This document shows positions 1 through 11,712 of a DNA stretch of 64,000 bases, one piece after another. The stretch's first letter is position 1; each line of letters begins with the position of its first letter. The stretch comes from Suillus spraguei (lineage: Eukaryota > Basidiomycota > Agaricomycetes > Boletales > Suillaceae). The stretch spans positions 49,972 to 113,971 of the forward strand of contig JABCPU010000219.1 in the NCBI GenBank assembly GCA_016800925.1, given 5' to 3'. The notes under the pieces are model-generated. The model was not told the DNA's origin and ran no database searches. It worked only from the letters and a program-made list of their open reading frames with translations. Made by a program: the position numbers and the translations under genes.

Positions 1-234
1 ACATAATACCAATGACACGAAGTCTGGAGATCTGAAGACCAACTACCATGTCAGCAATGAGAACGGTCCAAAGTCGATGGAAGGACAATGACGATAAAAG
101 ATCAAGACGGTTGACAGGAGGGACATTACTGCGCAATCTATGTCAAATAAACGAATCAGCACAATGCCATAACACGCAAATAATCGACCAACTGTACGAA
201 TAGCAGCTTGCGTACCGTTTTCATCCTCATACAT
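1..234 (-). CDS. Partial hypothetical gene, 5' end, runs off left edge
   Basis: An ATG at 234 opens a reading frame beginning MYEDENGTQ and running to about position 176. A GT...AG segment at 175-138 can be removed, after which a second open stretch continues in frame to the window edge (it includes WTVLIADM and GLQISRLRV). Both the frame and the amino-acid composition look coding. The inferred intron would be only 38 bp, shorter than the other introns here (45-60 bp), so the splice is uncertain. No domain is recognised and the rest of the gene lies outside the window. Confidence 0.3.
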
Positions 235-2047
235 ACTACATAGCCTTGGGCCTGCTATGTCCCAAAAGCTGCTCGCTCAGTAGCCTTGGACGTGCTCGCT
301 TGATGGGTGTCTCGACGTTGCTGTGACTGTCAACAGTTGCTTCAATGGACACAATCAACAAAGTAGATGCTTCTTTCTTATTCGTTTCCTCACCTTCTTC
401 GTGTTGATACAACTGCCCAGAGAAAATAGACTAGAGCAGTATCATCTACCTCAAGTCATGGAGGAGCAAGGCAGGCATACGAGGAGCGAGGACATCTTGA
501 GGCCGTTCACCGCCCGATGATGGCATTAAACTGAAGCGAACATGCATGTCAAAGAGTCTGGGGTCTTTTCGTTGCGAATGCCATGAGGGGAGTGATCCCA
601 ATCTTTCAAGAAGCATGTTACGACTCGAGTGACATTAAAGGTTGGACCCTGCATCTAAAAAGTCGAGTGTGCTCTAGCATGCTTTTAAGCAGTTTGTTTT
701 TGGTATAGCTCAGGTCAAGCGTTCGTAACGTCCGGTTTTGGTTAAGTTAGTGCGATCAGTTTGTGACCACTGCATGCATTGCGCTCACACTTGCACTAGT
801 TGCATTTTTTTTTTCGTTGCGGCTCAACTGCGCCATGTCGTCTATATTTTTTAGAGGTCAAATCAAGCTCATGTTATCTTCAGAGTGCGCTACCAGTAAA
901 GTTGCAAGTTTTCGTAAGTGTCCGTAATGCGCGTAAGTTAAGCGAGAAGTTGGGTGTTTTGCAGATCTCGGAGTACGCCTCATGTTGGCCTCATGCCATT
1001 ATCTGAAATGAATGCTTAACTTACGCGTGTTACGGAAACTTACGAACGCTTACGACTTCACACTCTGGATCTCTAAAATAATATAGACGACATGGTGCAG
1101 TTGAGCCGCAGGGAAACAAAAAATACAATTAGTGCAAGTATGAGCGCATTGATAGTATCTGCAGGGGTCACAAAAACTTAACCAAAAACGGACGTTACGA
1201 ACACTTGACCTGAGCTAACTAAAAAGCATATGCACATGTGCATCTTGTGAGCGCTTTTGAACCAAGTCACATTTGTGTCGCTTAAAAAAAATAAACACTT
1301 GGCCGTCCTCTTGTTTGCAGGATGGCATTTAATTAATTAATTATTTAGGGGAGTTCAAAGTTGAATTTTTAATTTATCGATGTAAAAAAACACCATGCTG
1401 AACGCCACTGACTCAAGTTCTTCGATAGTACTAGGCCGATGTCTAGCGATATTTTGCTCAGTGTGGTTATCTGCAGGATGATCCAGTGTTATATAGCTAG
1501 ATGGGTTGTTGACTGCTTCATAGTGCAAATTAGAAGAGAGCTACTGCCTGAGTAAACTGTTAAGAGTAGTCAACGCGTATTTGAAGGTCCGACTCATGTT
1601 GCCAGCAAAAATCTATCAAAGCTGATTTCATTTTCGAAACATCCAAATCGACGTCCAAATCGGCCTCCACCAAATTCAACTTTGAACTCCCTGAATCATC
1701 TAGAATCTAGAATAATAATAATTCCGTTCATGACACAGATGCAAAACCTCGCACGGTCTGCAAGGCTTGTAGCCGCTCATAATCTATGTTGGGTATGTGA
1801 AGAGTCTGAAGACAGTCTAGTATATTGAATTCTTCCCTCACACTATTACAGGATTTCGTAAACTGTGCCCTGATCATGATGCTTGTGTATGTTTCCAACC
1901 ACGTTTCAGTCTAACCAGTCCACACCTTCGGTACAGGAAGCAAAACAAGCGCTTCACCATGTGGCCTTCAGCGAAATTTGCTTGTGGTATCTAATGCTAT
2001 AGTAGGTATGCCTTATCGAATGCCCTGAACAGCCATTCTGAAGCCCA
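235..2047. other. Non-coding stretch with a foldback repeat
   Basis: I see no supported gene here. The only clear structure is the inverted repeat at 702-1219, listed separately. The rest is AT-rich intergenic sequence with short open frames only. Confidence 0.6.
702..1219. repeat. Foldback / MITE-like long inverted repeat
   Basis: A left arm (about 702-943) and a right arm (about 1014-1219) are reverse complements over roughly 200 bp with scattered mismatches. Shared segments include GCTCAGGTCAAG, TTCGTAACGTCCG, GCGGCTCAACTGC, CATGTCGTCTATATT and GCGTAAGTTAAGC. The loop is about 70 bp. No transposase lies inside. It is probably a non-autonomous foldback element, but the exact ends and a target-site duplication could not be fixed by eye. 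Confidence 0.7.
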
Positions 2048-2056
2048 TATATATAT
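2048..2056 (+). promoter_or_regulatory. TATA-like box upstream of the 2092 gene
   Basis: A TATATATAT run lies 36-44 bp upstream of the ATG at 2092, a plausible core promoter with a very short 5' leader. Position and base composition are the only support. Confidence 0.4.
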
Positions 2057-2091
2057 GAGCGTCACTTGGTTCTGAGATTGACGAGGACACC

Positions 2092-5000
2092 ATGAAAGCC
2101 CCATCTAAACCATTATTTTCATCACTGTCCAACCGCGGTTTGAAGGTCGCCTGCATTGCATTGCATATAGTTCCCATAATCATCCACTTCGGTTTATTCC
2201 TGTTGTACTACACGGGAAGCTCCACCACGATCCGTTCTACCACCTATTCGGTCTTCGTTTTATTTGTCGAATGTTATCTGGTATGTGTACTGGTTTGTCA
2301 TCATAATTCGAAGTAATCAAAAATTTGCTAGCTATTGCTCATTTCGCTATATCGCTTGATGCAAGCGCTTATTTTCAGGCAGCAGTTCTGTGGCGAATTT
2401 AGATTGACCGCTGTGTACGACATAATGAATGCCATGTATGGATCCGGCGCCGCACTAGCTGTCTTTTGGGACCAACTATCGACTGCCACAGTGTGCTCAG
2501 AGGCGATTGTCTTTCTTCTCTACATCATAGTCTTAACCGTTTTTCAACCTTATGGTATTCTGAGTCTGGTGCTAGTCTCAAAACCCACTGTAGCTTCTGC
2601 ACTGTCGTCTACATGGTCAGAGATCGAGGTCACTCTGGAAGTAGGTTGCTCGTATTCTCTTACACGGTCACTACGGAGATGCTGATTAAAAAAATCTACA
2701 CACCAGCTTGATCATACTTCGGTATGTAACTCTATCTTTCCCTCGCAGTTTCAGGACTAAGAACAAAATCCAGAACTTGATCGCTTTACTTGCTTCCTGC
2801 TCGCTTCTTGGGCTCCTTATTGCTATGCTCGCAAGAAGGACAGGATCAAGTGTATGGGTGTATGGCCTATCTTTCATGTGGTTGACAAAACATTCAGAGC
2901 ATCTTACAACCCAATTTGCCCGTATTCCACGTCCTGATTATCAGGTGCTCCGCAGGGCCGGAATGTTTCGAGTCAGAGTTCAAGACAGTGATGGTACGAT
3001 CCGTGCAATCGATGGCCTTCCAGATATAGCAAATGAACTTCAACGGCTGGGGACCCATGAAGGTGCCACTTTAGAGTTGGTATCCCTCGTTTACTAACGT
3101 GTTGGCATTATTTCAGAGACGGAGACACACCGCCCCAGACAATCCAAGCAGTACTATATTTGCATGGGCTTACATATCCTCTTTGTTATCCTAAACGCTC
3201 TCCTCTATGTTGCAATCATCCGCGACAAGACACATGACATTATGTTCTCTACGTCTCACACTAAGATGTGGGAGTTTGGCATCCGCCATGGTATACAGGC
3301 ATATTACACTGTAAGATTCAGCAGGCTGGTCAAAACGTAGACTAATGATATTCTGTAGTTGTCGATCGCCGCCCTAGTTTACTGTGCTCAAAGGGTCACT
3401 CTTGACCATGATCTAGCACGCTTTCAGTCTCTTTCTTCATTGTATGATGTCAGGGATTCCTGGGGCAACTGGCTTGCGGCTTCCATAAGCTTGACAGGCC
3501 AGTTCCGATATCCTGGTTCTACATCTCGCACGAGGATCTTTTGCGTGTTTAGCTACCTCTTTTCCCTCTCATCCATTTCTTCCCTGCGACCATATATCCT
3601 TTCACCTCAATCTTACACCATTACCACCAATGGACTATCATCTACACAACTCGCATGGCCGGATCCAGCAATAAACCTTAGCACTCTGGATTGGAATGCG
3701 ATAACTTTAGCTGCCTTACCTTCGAGTCAGATCAAAGGGGTTGTGACCACAGGGCTATCAGGCGGCTTATTGTACGACAAATTATTTCCAAATTCTGGAT
3801 TTGGGACTGCGGTTGTGAACGCAACACTCATAGATGCCGACTGCTCCTTGTTGCCGAGTTCATTTTGGTCCAATACTGATGGTTCTCCTCGACTTGAAGA
3901 CTTCATCAGCGTGATTCCTTGTATGTCTGTTAATTATTTGATGTCGTGACTACTAACCACCTGTATGCAGGGTCAGATCACATCTTACACATAGCGTCTA
4001 CTGAGGTAGATAAATTGCAAATTCCGTTGTTGCATAAGTCATCGTTAACAGACCTTGCAGAATCATCTCACTTTTCTTGTTACGACAGCAATGGCTGGAA
4101 GTGGAGTGGTGCTAGAGAACGCTTCAGTGTCTATGCCGTGGGTGATGCACGATAGCAACGGTAAGCACGATTCTTCTGCGACACACTATCAATGATTATG
4201 TTGTTGTCATTTTTACTAGGGCATGAAGTATCTAGTATGCAAGTGATAGGATACATGGTTGCGTGTCACATGTCTCTTGAGAAGCATGCGGCTAGCGTCG
4301 ACGTTCAATCCAATTTACTTCTTGATACCACATATAATTCGGTATCCCCAGATGATCGGTGGACAATCTTCACAGGGAATTCTCCCTCCACAGATCAAGC
4401 CTTAGATTGGGTGTGTGGAATTAGTCTTCATACCCGGCCGCCAAAAGTGTAGTGACACAACTTACAGTTCAAAGCACCTTTCCTCGCGAAGCCGTTTGAA
4501 GGAACACCGATGGAAGCGATATATTGGAACAACAGCATGTCACCTGGGACATGTGTAAGCGGCAGCAATGGTGGTATGTGCAGATATATGCCAGAAAGGT
4601 CAGTTCGGTATCCGCTGATATTGCGATGAGACTTAGGATTTGTGGTATTGCCTAGACTGCTTATGGATTTTCTGAATATGACCCAGGAGCAGATAATTCC
4701 TACAATATTTAACGATAGCACGCCCACCTTCACTTTGTCTCCACTCAAGCTAGAAAGGGCTTTGTCACAGTACTTTGGGACGATGATCTGGACAGGTAAC
4801 TTCTATACCTTTTCCGACCCAGAAAAACTCATCGCAGATTTTCTCTAGCTGCACAGCTTGGCGGGCGTAAGGGAGGGTTTGACAGGGCAACCGGACAGGC
4901 CGAAATCAACCAAAATGTGACAACGATAACGGTCCACGTGAGTTAACCCCCCATCTCGAATCTGTGCAGCTTTATAGCCCTTATTTTAGCTTTCTCACAA

Positions 5001-5514
5001 ACCATTGTTGGGGGCGCTTGTGATCTCACTCATCTGTTTGGTTTTGATCTTCGTGTTGGCTGGATTTCGTCCCGGTTGCAAGAGTTTTGTTGGAGGCTTC
5101 GGAGCTTTACATATGATCTGGCTCACGACCCGCCTACCAAAAACTGCCAAAGTTCTTGGCTCCACTCCGCGCAGTATATATCTGGATTCACGTCACCTTC
5201 GTTATATTGGAGAGTGCATTAAGGTTCAACTGGCCGATGAAGTCCCCCGAGAGGAGGTCGACGAAGTCAAACTCGAGAAGTTTAGGATCGAAAATGACCT
5301 TGAGAAAGAGGGTGAAGGTAATGATGACTCAGTGACGCCAATACCACCAAAGGTCGAACCCACGCAGAAGATTGACGACAACAGGATTGAAGATGATGGT
5401 GATAACCAAGTCTGTGGCCTTGAGAGAGGAGATAGAAGCGTTGACAAGTCAGTGTCACTAACACTCGGGTTCAACTGGACGAGGCCGCAGAGGATGTTGG
5501 CGAAGACAAGCTGA
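2092..5514 (+). CDS. Multi-exon, multi-pass membrane protein, agaricomycete orphan family
   Basis: The ATG at 2092 follows a TATA-like box. The reading frame passes through about ten exons with short GT...AG introns. Intron 3079-3115, for example, joins ...HEGATLE to an exon containing YYICMGLHILFVILNALL. Hydrophobic helices occur near the N-terminus (IALHIVPIIIHFGLFLLYY), at 2480-2590, 2780-2890, 3160-3230 and 3540-3600, and at the C-terminus (ALVISLICLVLIFVLAGF, from about 5010). Long extracellular-type loops lie between about 3600 and 4850. The tail after about 5200 is acidic and charged. The layout resembles large hypothetical membrane proteins common in mushroom genomes. No enzyme motif is visible and the function is unknown. 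Exon boundaries between 4150 and 5000 are approximate. Confidence 0.6.
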
Positions 5515-6007
5515 AGGAGAACTCAAAATGAGCAAATTGGGTGTGGAATTACTCAGGCATCCCTGGATCTTTGGTAGTTACATGTGCTTGCCGCTGCGCG
5601 GCATGTTGGATAAATCTAGTTCGTTTCTTTATATATAACAAAAAATTTGACATATTGAGATCGTCGTTTAGTTTGTCCGGAAATAGGATGTGCGAATCGT
5701 CTGGTTGACGGATCCGTGAAAGGGCTGTACATGTGTAGAGTTGACTGTGTGCGAACACATTGCAGGTCGAGAACGGTCTTGTCGGCCCGAACCAGGGTGG
5801 AAATGACAAATGTAGGATGTAAGACGAGTTTCACCAGCGCCATATCGGTTTATGCCAAGATCAAATGGTCGCCGGCTGTCGCATCCACGTCTGCTCAATT
5901 ATAATGCTCGAGCATTTTAATCGATTAAAATGACCCTAAAAAGTTCTGACAATTGTTCATTAGTTCACTGATGAAATATGATAGGCAACATTACAAGGTA
6001 GTCGGGT
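5515..6007. other. Intergenic, nothing recognised
   Basis: This stretch follows the stop of the upstream membrane gene. Only short overlapping open frames on both strands are present, with no conserved motif, repeat or RNA structure that I can support. Confidence 0.5.
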
Positions 6008-6984
6008 GTGTGTTCTGGTGCGTTCAATGGAGTGTGCTCAGCTTCTTTCAGGAAAAAGTAAGATTCGTCATCAGGTAAATTTCTGCATGCTGTGTTGAGT
6101 TATCCGCAAGTCTCAGACACGTCGTCGAAGTACGATTGTACAGGGAACCCGCTGACAAATGCGTAGCATATGATTTAAGGTTTAAGTCACTGTTTCGGCT
6201 CCTTCCGAGTCGAGATATTCCAACATGCTGGAGGGTAAATTTAATCCTGGCGTTCAAACACGCATATCAGGGCCATCACTTGTGCAACTGCCACTACCTA
6301 TGTCATTGCCGTCCAACGTGATTAGAACAGACGATATTAGTTCGGTCTCAGGTCAAACCTGCTATTGCCAACTCAGAGGCGCCGGCCCTCGGGCCATGCC
6401 AATGCATGATGCACGGTCTCCCGCGACCCTCGTGTGGCTTGCCTAGGACCTGTTACTGCCTCCTATATTCTTGCCTCGACTGTATCCCTAACGCTTGGAG
6501 ACACAAAATGTTTGCATTCGCGTCACCGGCTGAGTTGGTAGTGGTAAGTGGTCGAGTCATTTACCCGTCTCGATAATGCTGCTAAGACTTCGCTCTTGCT
6601 GTGATCTTCAGTTTTATATTCGTTCGGACTTAAAACCTGATAAGCAGCCTGCGTTTTGCTCACATACGGTGTTTGTTCGAACCCTATAGTCACAGTACAC
6701 GGTACTCTAGCTGAGTATACATGCTGTAGTATGCAACGATAATGCACCACAGGCACATGCCGATGTCGATATATAAACGAATGGAATATACACGCAGATT
6801 CCAATTGATTGAGGTGCAAGGCAAGAGGAAAAGTCGATTGAGTATATGATCTAGAGCACAGAAGGGAAAATGGTGGTGAGTCGCCTCATTCGATGCTGAG
6901 CTTAGTCAAGATCGTCGAAGCACCACTTATACTTCGCTTGCCATAATCCAAGCTGCAAATACAACAAGTACGACTGTGAATGAA

Positions 6985-6985
<1 letters not shown>
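6008..6985 (+). repeat. Direct segmental duplication, copy 1 (decayed promoter and first exon)
   Basis: This block is a diverged direct copy of 8628-9860. Shared stretches include GTGTTCTGGTGCGT, CGCGACCCTCGTGTG, GTTACTGCCTCCTATATTC, CACAGTACACGGTACTCTAG style blocks, a TATATAAA box (6770-6778 here, 9459-9467 in copy 2) and the end of a signal-peptide exon (IQAANTT in both). In copy 2 the sequence leads into the functional-looking gene at 9775. Here it stops at a run of 39 A residues. Confidence 0.75.

Positions 6986-6986
<1 letters not shown>
6925..6986 (+). pseudogene. Truncated first exon of a membrane-protein paralog
   Basis: Translation here gives SLAIIQAANTTSTT, matching the end of the signal peptide of the 9775 gene (GVIQAANTTTTTT). 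Homology stops where the poly-A tract starts, and no downstream exon of that gene follows. The upstream part of the exon, including a start codon, is not recognisable. It is a dead remnant produced by the local duplication. Confidence 0.6.

Positions 6987-7025
<39 letters not shown>
6987..7025. repeat. 39-bp poly(A) tract
   Basis: This is an uninterrupted run of about 39 A residues. It sits exactly at the junction between the truncated exon copy (plus strand) and the inverted C2-gene copy (minus strand). It marks a rearrangement breakpoint or an insertion tail. Confidence 0.9.
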
Positions 7026-7028
<3 letters not shown>

Positions 7029-7104
7029 CTACTATAACCAAGGTTTAGGATGAGCTTGAAGAGGCAAAGTTTGAGAATGAACGAGAGGGTTTGGTGGAAT
7101 GGAG

Positions 7105-7796
7105 CCATAACTAGGCGTGATCTTGAATTCCATTTTAGTAGTAGTACCAGGCACGAGGAGAGCTAATATTTGTTGTATTCAACGACGAGCGGTTAATCAG
7201 ATAGTAACCAAAAACTCACTTCTAGAATGATGATCGAGAAGCGTCTCGACGCTTTCTTCTACCATACCGATGTAGTCATGTTCACAGGTGTAACGTGTTG
7301 CGAAGACTTGGAAGGAAATTTTGGACGACGCCTGTACATTTCTTACTAGGAGTCAATATCATGAACTCACGGGTACAATGTATCTCACAGTGCTAGCTCA
7401 GTCTTCAATCGCAAGGATGATCTCTTAGTAGTGATAACCTGGTCAGGGCGGGGCTGTCCATCTACAGAAACTTTGACAAAGAAGCTGTCGCAAAACGTTA
7501 TCGGATGGATCCGTGGTGGATCATGCAAGTGTACATCTGATTGACGTCAAAAATTATCAAGAGTAACTGTCGTTCGAATTGATCTTACGTACCAAAGATC
7601 CGCACTACGCCGGGAAATGTTCTGACAGCATCCCCATCGCCATGACTTGTCCTGTCATTGCATTTAAGTCCGTTATTTCCCAATCATAGGTAGATTCGCA
7701 CAAGTTGGTGCTTGAATGCGTCTCTGCATAATGGGGATCAAAGCTTGGACATGTGTGACGCCTGTCTGTAGAACCTCTTGGGAATGCTGGCGCCAT
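7105..7796 (-). pseudogene. Partial C2-domain gene copy, relic of the 19.4 kb NLR-like gene
   Basis: Read on the minus strand, this segment matches the second C2-domain exons of the plus-strand gene at 20180-20790. Shared text includes GATGCTGTCAGAACA, TTTGGTACGTAAGATCAATTCG, the block encoding FYVKVS-type residues, AAATGTACAGGCGTCGTCC, GGTATGGTAGAAGAAAG, GAGTTTTTGGTTACTATCTG and ATGGAATTCAAGATCA. Homology ends after MEFKI, so no NACHT domain is present. The first C2 unit of the parent is also missing. An ATG at 7796 opens a 63-codon first exon (MAPAFPRGS...). It might still make a short C2-only protein, but a relic is more likely. Confidence 0.6.
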
Positions 7797-8505
7797 GATG
7801 CAAATTCTTCAATCTTTCTTGCTTGCTTTTATACAGATTACAGCGGAAGCGAGTAAATTAATGCGAAAGCTGTGAAATCAAATTGGGGGTATCCCATGAG
7901 GTGACCGCCTGTACTTTCAGGTTCTTTTTCCCTGATCATAGCACCCATTCGAACACGGGCACTGAGTTTATTAATGAACTAACTGGAGCTTGGAGCGCCG
8001 GTACATACTTGGCTTCAAAATGTTACCTCGTGTACCATAACCTTGATTATATTACGGCCAAGGACTGAAGACCGACCACTGATAGCACGTAGCACGTCTT
8101 GTTGTCTGACTAGAGGATTACCGCGACATTAGTACTGGAAGCTTGAGCAGTGGCAGGCAATTGCGGTATTTTACCGCACAACGCCTGCATCAAATTATAA
8201 GATCAAACGACTCATTAGCGAGGCTCGATAGTCCCTGGAGCCTCATGCTGGGTACCAAGAAGCTAGGAAGGTGAAGATCCTTGAAACAGTAAGAATGGCC
8301 CGGGTTCGTGGGCTGAGATAAATAGATACTGAGCATGCTTGAAGTCACAATTAAAATGCCCCAGGCCCATGATATGATATGTACAACAAAGTCAGTGGTG
8401 AAGTGGGGACCGCATCCAACTAGTACGGTACCTGAGAATCTTTCAAGATGTTGGTTGTGGTCTGAATATCTATGATTTGTACTGAGTGTGGTCTAGCTTG
8501 CACTG
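7105..8505 (-). repeat. Inverted segmental duplication of 18580-20790
   Basis: Beyond the C2 exons, homology continues through the promoter region (7801-7870 matches about 19210-19285) and far upstream (7900-8505 matches 18580-19140). Examples are CCCACGAACCCGGGCCATT, CATGAGGCTCCAGGG and GTAATCCTCT..GTCAGA in reverse complement. About 900 bp containing the first C2 unit (about 19290-20180) is present only in the 19-20 kb copy. Confidence 0.8.
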
Positions 8506-8627
8506 CATCAGTCGGATGGGCACAGGGTACTATAGTAGGTTTGCACGATGGAGCCGAAGCGAAGCCAACTGGCGACAGGGTTGGCATTGCATAATGTGGT
8601 AAGGAAGCCTTTGGTTTTGACGCTGGT

Positions 8628-9860
8628 GTGTGTTCTGGTGCGTAATGGAGTAAGATTCGTCATCCTGCATGCTGTGGCGGCATTACTAATTAGGGTCATC
8701 AATGCTCCATGTAATTGCCGTTTATTGAACAGACGAGGCCTCATTATGATCTAGGAGTTTTATGTTCCCCACTTCCATTCGAATTTCTGAAGCACTTTGC
8801 TCCCAAATGTTGGGGAGTACGGTATAAGGTACTATTAGAGCAGCTCAGCAGATATCAAGACCTTAACACCACTCGGCAAGTTATCAACTTAATATAATTT
8901 GAAGGTCAAGTACATTGTCGATAGTACATCTACTAGCGCCCACGCTGAATGCCGCCGCCCACTGGCAGGATTCTGCTTCTCGCACTCTCTCTGCATGCTG
9001 GCTCCTTCACCCGTGTGTGGCATTCGCCTGGCGACTCAATGTCATGCAGTCTCCCACAGTAAGCTACGCACCCAACCTACTGCAACCACGCCGCTGGTAC
9101 TGGCCCCCCGGGCCATACGCCGCGACCCTCGTGTGACTCGCCTGCGTGTTACTGCCTCCTATATTCCGGCCTCGACTGCATCCCTAACGCTTGAGACATA
9201 AGATGTTTTTGCATTCGTGTCACCGGCTGCTTGGTAGTGGTAAGTGGTTGAGTTATTTACCTGTCTCGATAATGCTGCTGAGAGATTCGCTCTCGCTGTA
9301 ATATTCAGTTTCACATTTCTTCGGACTTAAACTTCTACGTTTTGCCCACTTTTTGCCTGTATCGGTGTTTGTTCGAGCCCTATAGTTACAGTACACGGTA
9401 CTCTAGCTGAGTATATGTGCTGTATGTATAATGCACCACAGGCGAACGTCGATGTCAATATATAAATGAATGAAAGACACACGCAGATACCAATTGATGG
9501 AGGTGCAAGGCAAGAGAAGAAAATCGATTGAGGATATGATCTAGAGCACAGAAGCGATGAGTTTTCGGGACTCAAGAATTCGATGCTTGAGCTTAGTCAT
9601 GATCGAAGCTTCAAAGCCGCATCAGGCAAACCAGGTTTCATTGTACTAGCACTGCTTGGCGCCTCAGATCTTCAGACCTCAAGGCCTCAGGCCCAGGCTT
9701 GACCGAGATGATGCGGCACCGTCAGTACAATACAAATAGTGAAGCATGCATACCATGTCATGTACACATCCAACATGACAACAATACGCTCACTCCTCTG
9801 CGTCTTCCTTTACCTCGTCGGAGTGATCCAAGCTGCAAATACAACAACAACAACTACTAG
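8628..9860 (+). repeat. Direct segmental duplication, copy 2 (active promoter side)
   Basis: This copy is homologous to 6008-6985 and ends in the signal-peptide exon of the 9775 membrane-protein gene. It includes an insertion relative to copy 1 around 9590-9820. The inverted C2-gene segment lies between the two copies. Confidence 0.7.
9459..9467 (+). promoter_or_regulatory. TATA box, conserved in both duplicated copies
   Basis: TATATAAAT occurs here and TATATAAAC at 6770-6778 in the duplicate, each in the same flanking context (ATGCACCACAGGC upstream, GCAGAT.CCAATTGAT downstream). It lies about 310 bp upstream of the likely ATG, implying a long 5' leader or an unseen leader intron. Confidence 0.5.
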
Positions 9861-11256
9861 CGATAGTTTTAAGTTCCACCCGCATCATTCACTACCAGAA
9901 CCCTGTGGTCAATCGTCTCCAGCTCCGTCCTCACTCTGTTTGCCTGTGTATACAGTGCTATTCACGCCAACATTCCAAGTCCCAAAGACAGCCCAAATAA
10001 TATCATACTGCGGCGACTTGGGATCATGATAATGGCACTCATTGCCCCTGAACTGATCGTCACATGGGCTATGCGCCAGTGGCTCAGTGCTCGTCAAGTT
10101 ACAAGACAGTTCAAGAAAGATCCGCATAACGTTCCCTTTGGACCCCGGGCCCTTTGCTTCCTTCTCATTGGTAAATGTGCATCATTCCCTGGTGCTCTCG
10201 CGAAGTGGGCCAAAAAGTCAATTAATAATTATTTCTCAGAGCAATTTGAAGGTAAGCCTCATTCGTGCTCACTTTGAAACACGTTCAAGTTGGCTCATAT
10301 ATCCTTAGATTATGCGTGGACCCAGACGCACAGCTTCTTTGTGCTCATGGGTGGTTATATGCTTTATGTGGACGGAGAACCCTATCTTACACTACGTCCT
10401 GATGACATAGAAAAACTGACAGATGAAAAGTGTATCGTCTTCCCCACGCTAACGGCAAGGCAGATCCACGACAGGAGTAAAGGCAACGCGATGTCGAAAG
10501 GATTGGTCGTGCTTCAGGTGGCCTGGTTTGTTATGCAGCTCATCACCCGCGCTATCTATCACCTCGAAACCACCCAGCTCGAAATAGGGACACTCGCTTT
10601 TGCGGTTCTCAATTTCCTAACCTATGCTGTGTGGTGGGATAAGCCTCTCAATGTGCAATGTCCACATCCAGTATACTGGAAGTCGACCGAGTCAAAGCCA
10701 GAGAATTACATTCATGAGTATGTATGTGCCTCAATAATTACGCTGCTGCTGATTATCATGTCACCTTGGTGTCAATAATAGAGACGAAATCATTTCACAT
10801 GCGATCTTTGCAGTCATCCGCCCAATACTTGAACTGATAGGCTCACCTATCATTCCCATATCTCAAAGGTTCCGAGTTCCAACATTTGATGGCAGCATCG
10901 GACTCGAGGCGAAAAACAAGAGGGTTCTTCTGCTCACCGGATTGCTCATGGCAACTATATTCGGCGGCATCCATTGTATGGCTTGGTATTTTGCCTTCTC
11001 CACATACCAGGAGCAGGTGCTATGGCGCATGAGTGCCGTTGCCATAACTTTCACACCCTGGCTTTGTCTTCTCTCATTATTTTGTAAGGTCCCGACCCCA
11101 CCAAAGCCGCTGGGTATCCTGGTCTATGGACTATATGTTATGTTGTACATCACATCGCGTACCGTCCTCTTGGTACTCATGTTTACCACTTTACGCAATC
11201 TTCCTTCTGACGCATACAAGGCGATATCGTGGACTAGTTTAGTGCCGCACTTATAA
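9775..11256 (+). CDS. Multi-pass membrane protein with signal peptide, agaricomycete orphan family
   Basis: The best start is ATG 9775 (MTTIRSLLCVFLYLVGVIQA), giving a signal peptide followed by a Thr-rich stretch; another in-frame ATG lies at 9760. Downstream motifs are typical of a family seen only in mushroom genomes: LWSIVSSSVLTLFACV, HANIPSPKD, IMALIAPELIVTWAMRQW, FFVLMGGYMLY, DRSKGNAMSKGLVVLQ and KPLNVQCP. Clear introns are 10252-10308 and about 10717-10790. About six hydrophobic helices are visible, four of them after 10930. The function of the family is unknown. One oddity: the signal-peptide frame and the LWSIV frame differ by one base between about 9860 and 9903, with no room for a normal intron. 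Either a frameshift has occurred or an unusual splice is used. Confidence 0.65.
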
Positions 11257-11426
11257 TTCTCGATCATGGTTCTTCAAGTTATGATACATTTATGATATTC
11301 AGGTGGGGCATTCTCAACCGAGCGATCTTATCACATGACTCGCACGAACTTGAACTGGCTTAGATCACCATGGACGGCAAGGCTGTTTGGTACGCTGAGT
11401 TTGATACATAAAGGACGAATGAACAG

Positions 11427-11712
11427 ATGACAGCATCCTTCGTCGAGGGGTCACCTTTGGACGCTGTGCAGTGTGCGCCTCTATTACCTAGAGATCTGGT
11501 TTCTGCACATGAAAAATTTGTTGCTGGGAAGACAGGTGCATGGATCATCTGGTTATAATGCTTACACTGATGCCTTTATAAATAAACTATGTGTGTTGGC
11601 AGGCTTTCAATCTTTGGCAAAGCAGGCCTCTCTATCAACGGTTGTGGAAGGAGTGAAAGTTCAAGAAGGGAATGTCACAGGGGCTGGACGCTTATACGAC
11701 GACAAACATTGA
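11427..11712 (+). CDS. Small two-exon hypothetical protein, 72 aa
   Basis: ATG 11427 opens exon 1 (MTASFVEGSPLDAV...HEKFVAGKTG) ending at 11535. A GT...AG intron (11536-11602) joins in frame to exon 2 (FQSLAKQASLSTVV..., ending GRLYDDKH) and a TGA at 11710-11712. The two 109-110 bp exons give exactly 73 codons. The protein is soluble, without signal peptide or recognised domain. It follows the membrane gene on the same strand by about 170 bp. The call rests on the splice signals and frame alone. Confidence 0.4.
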
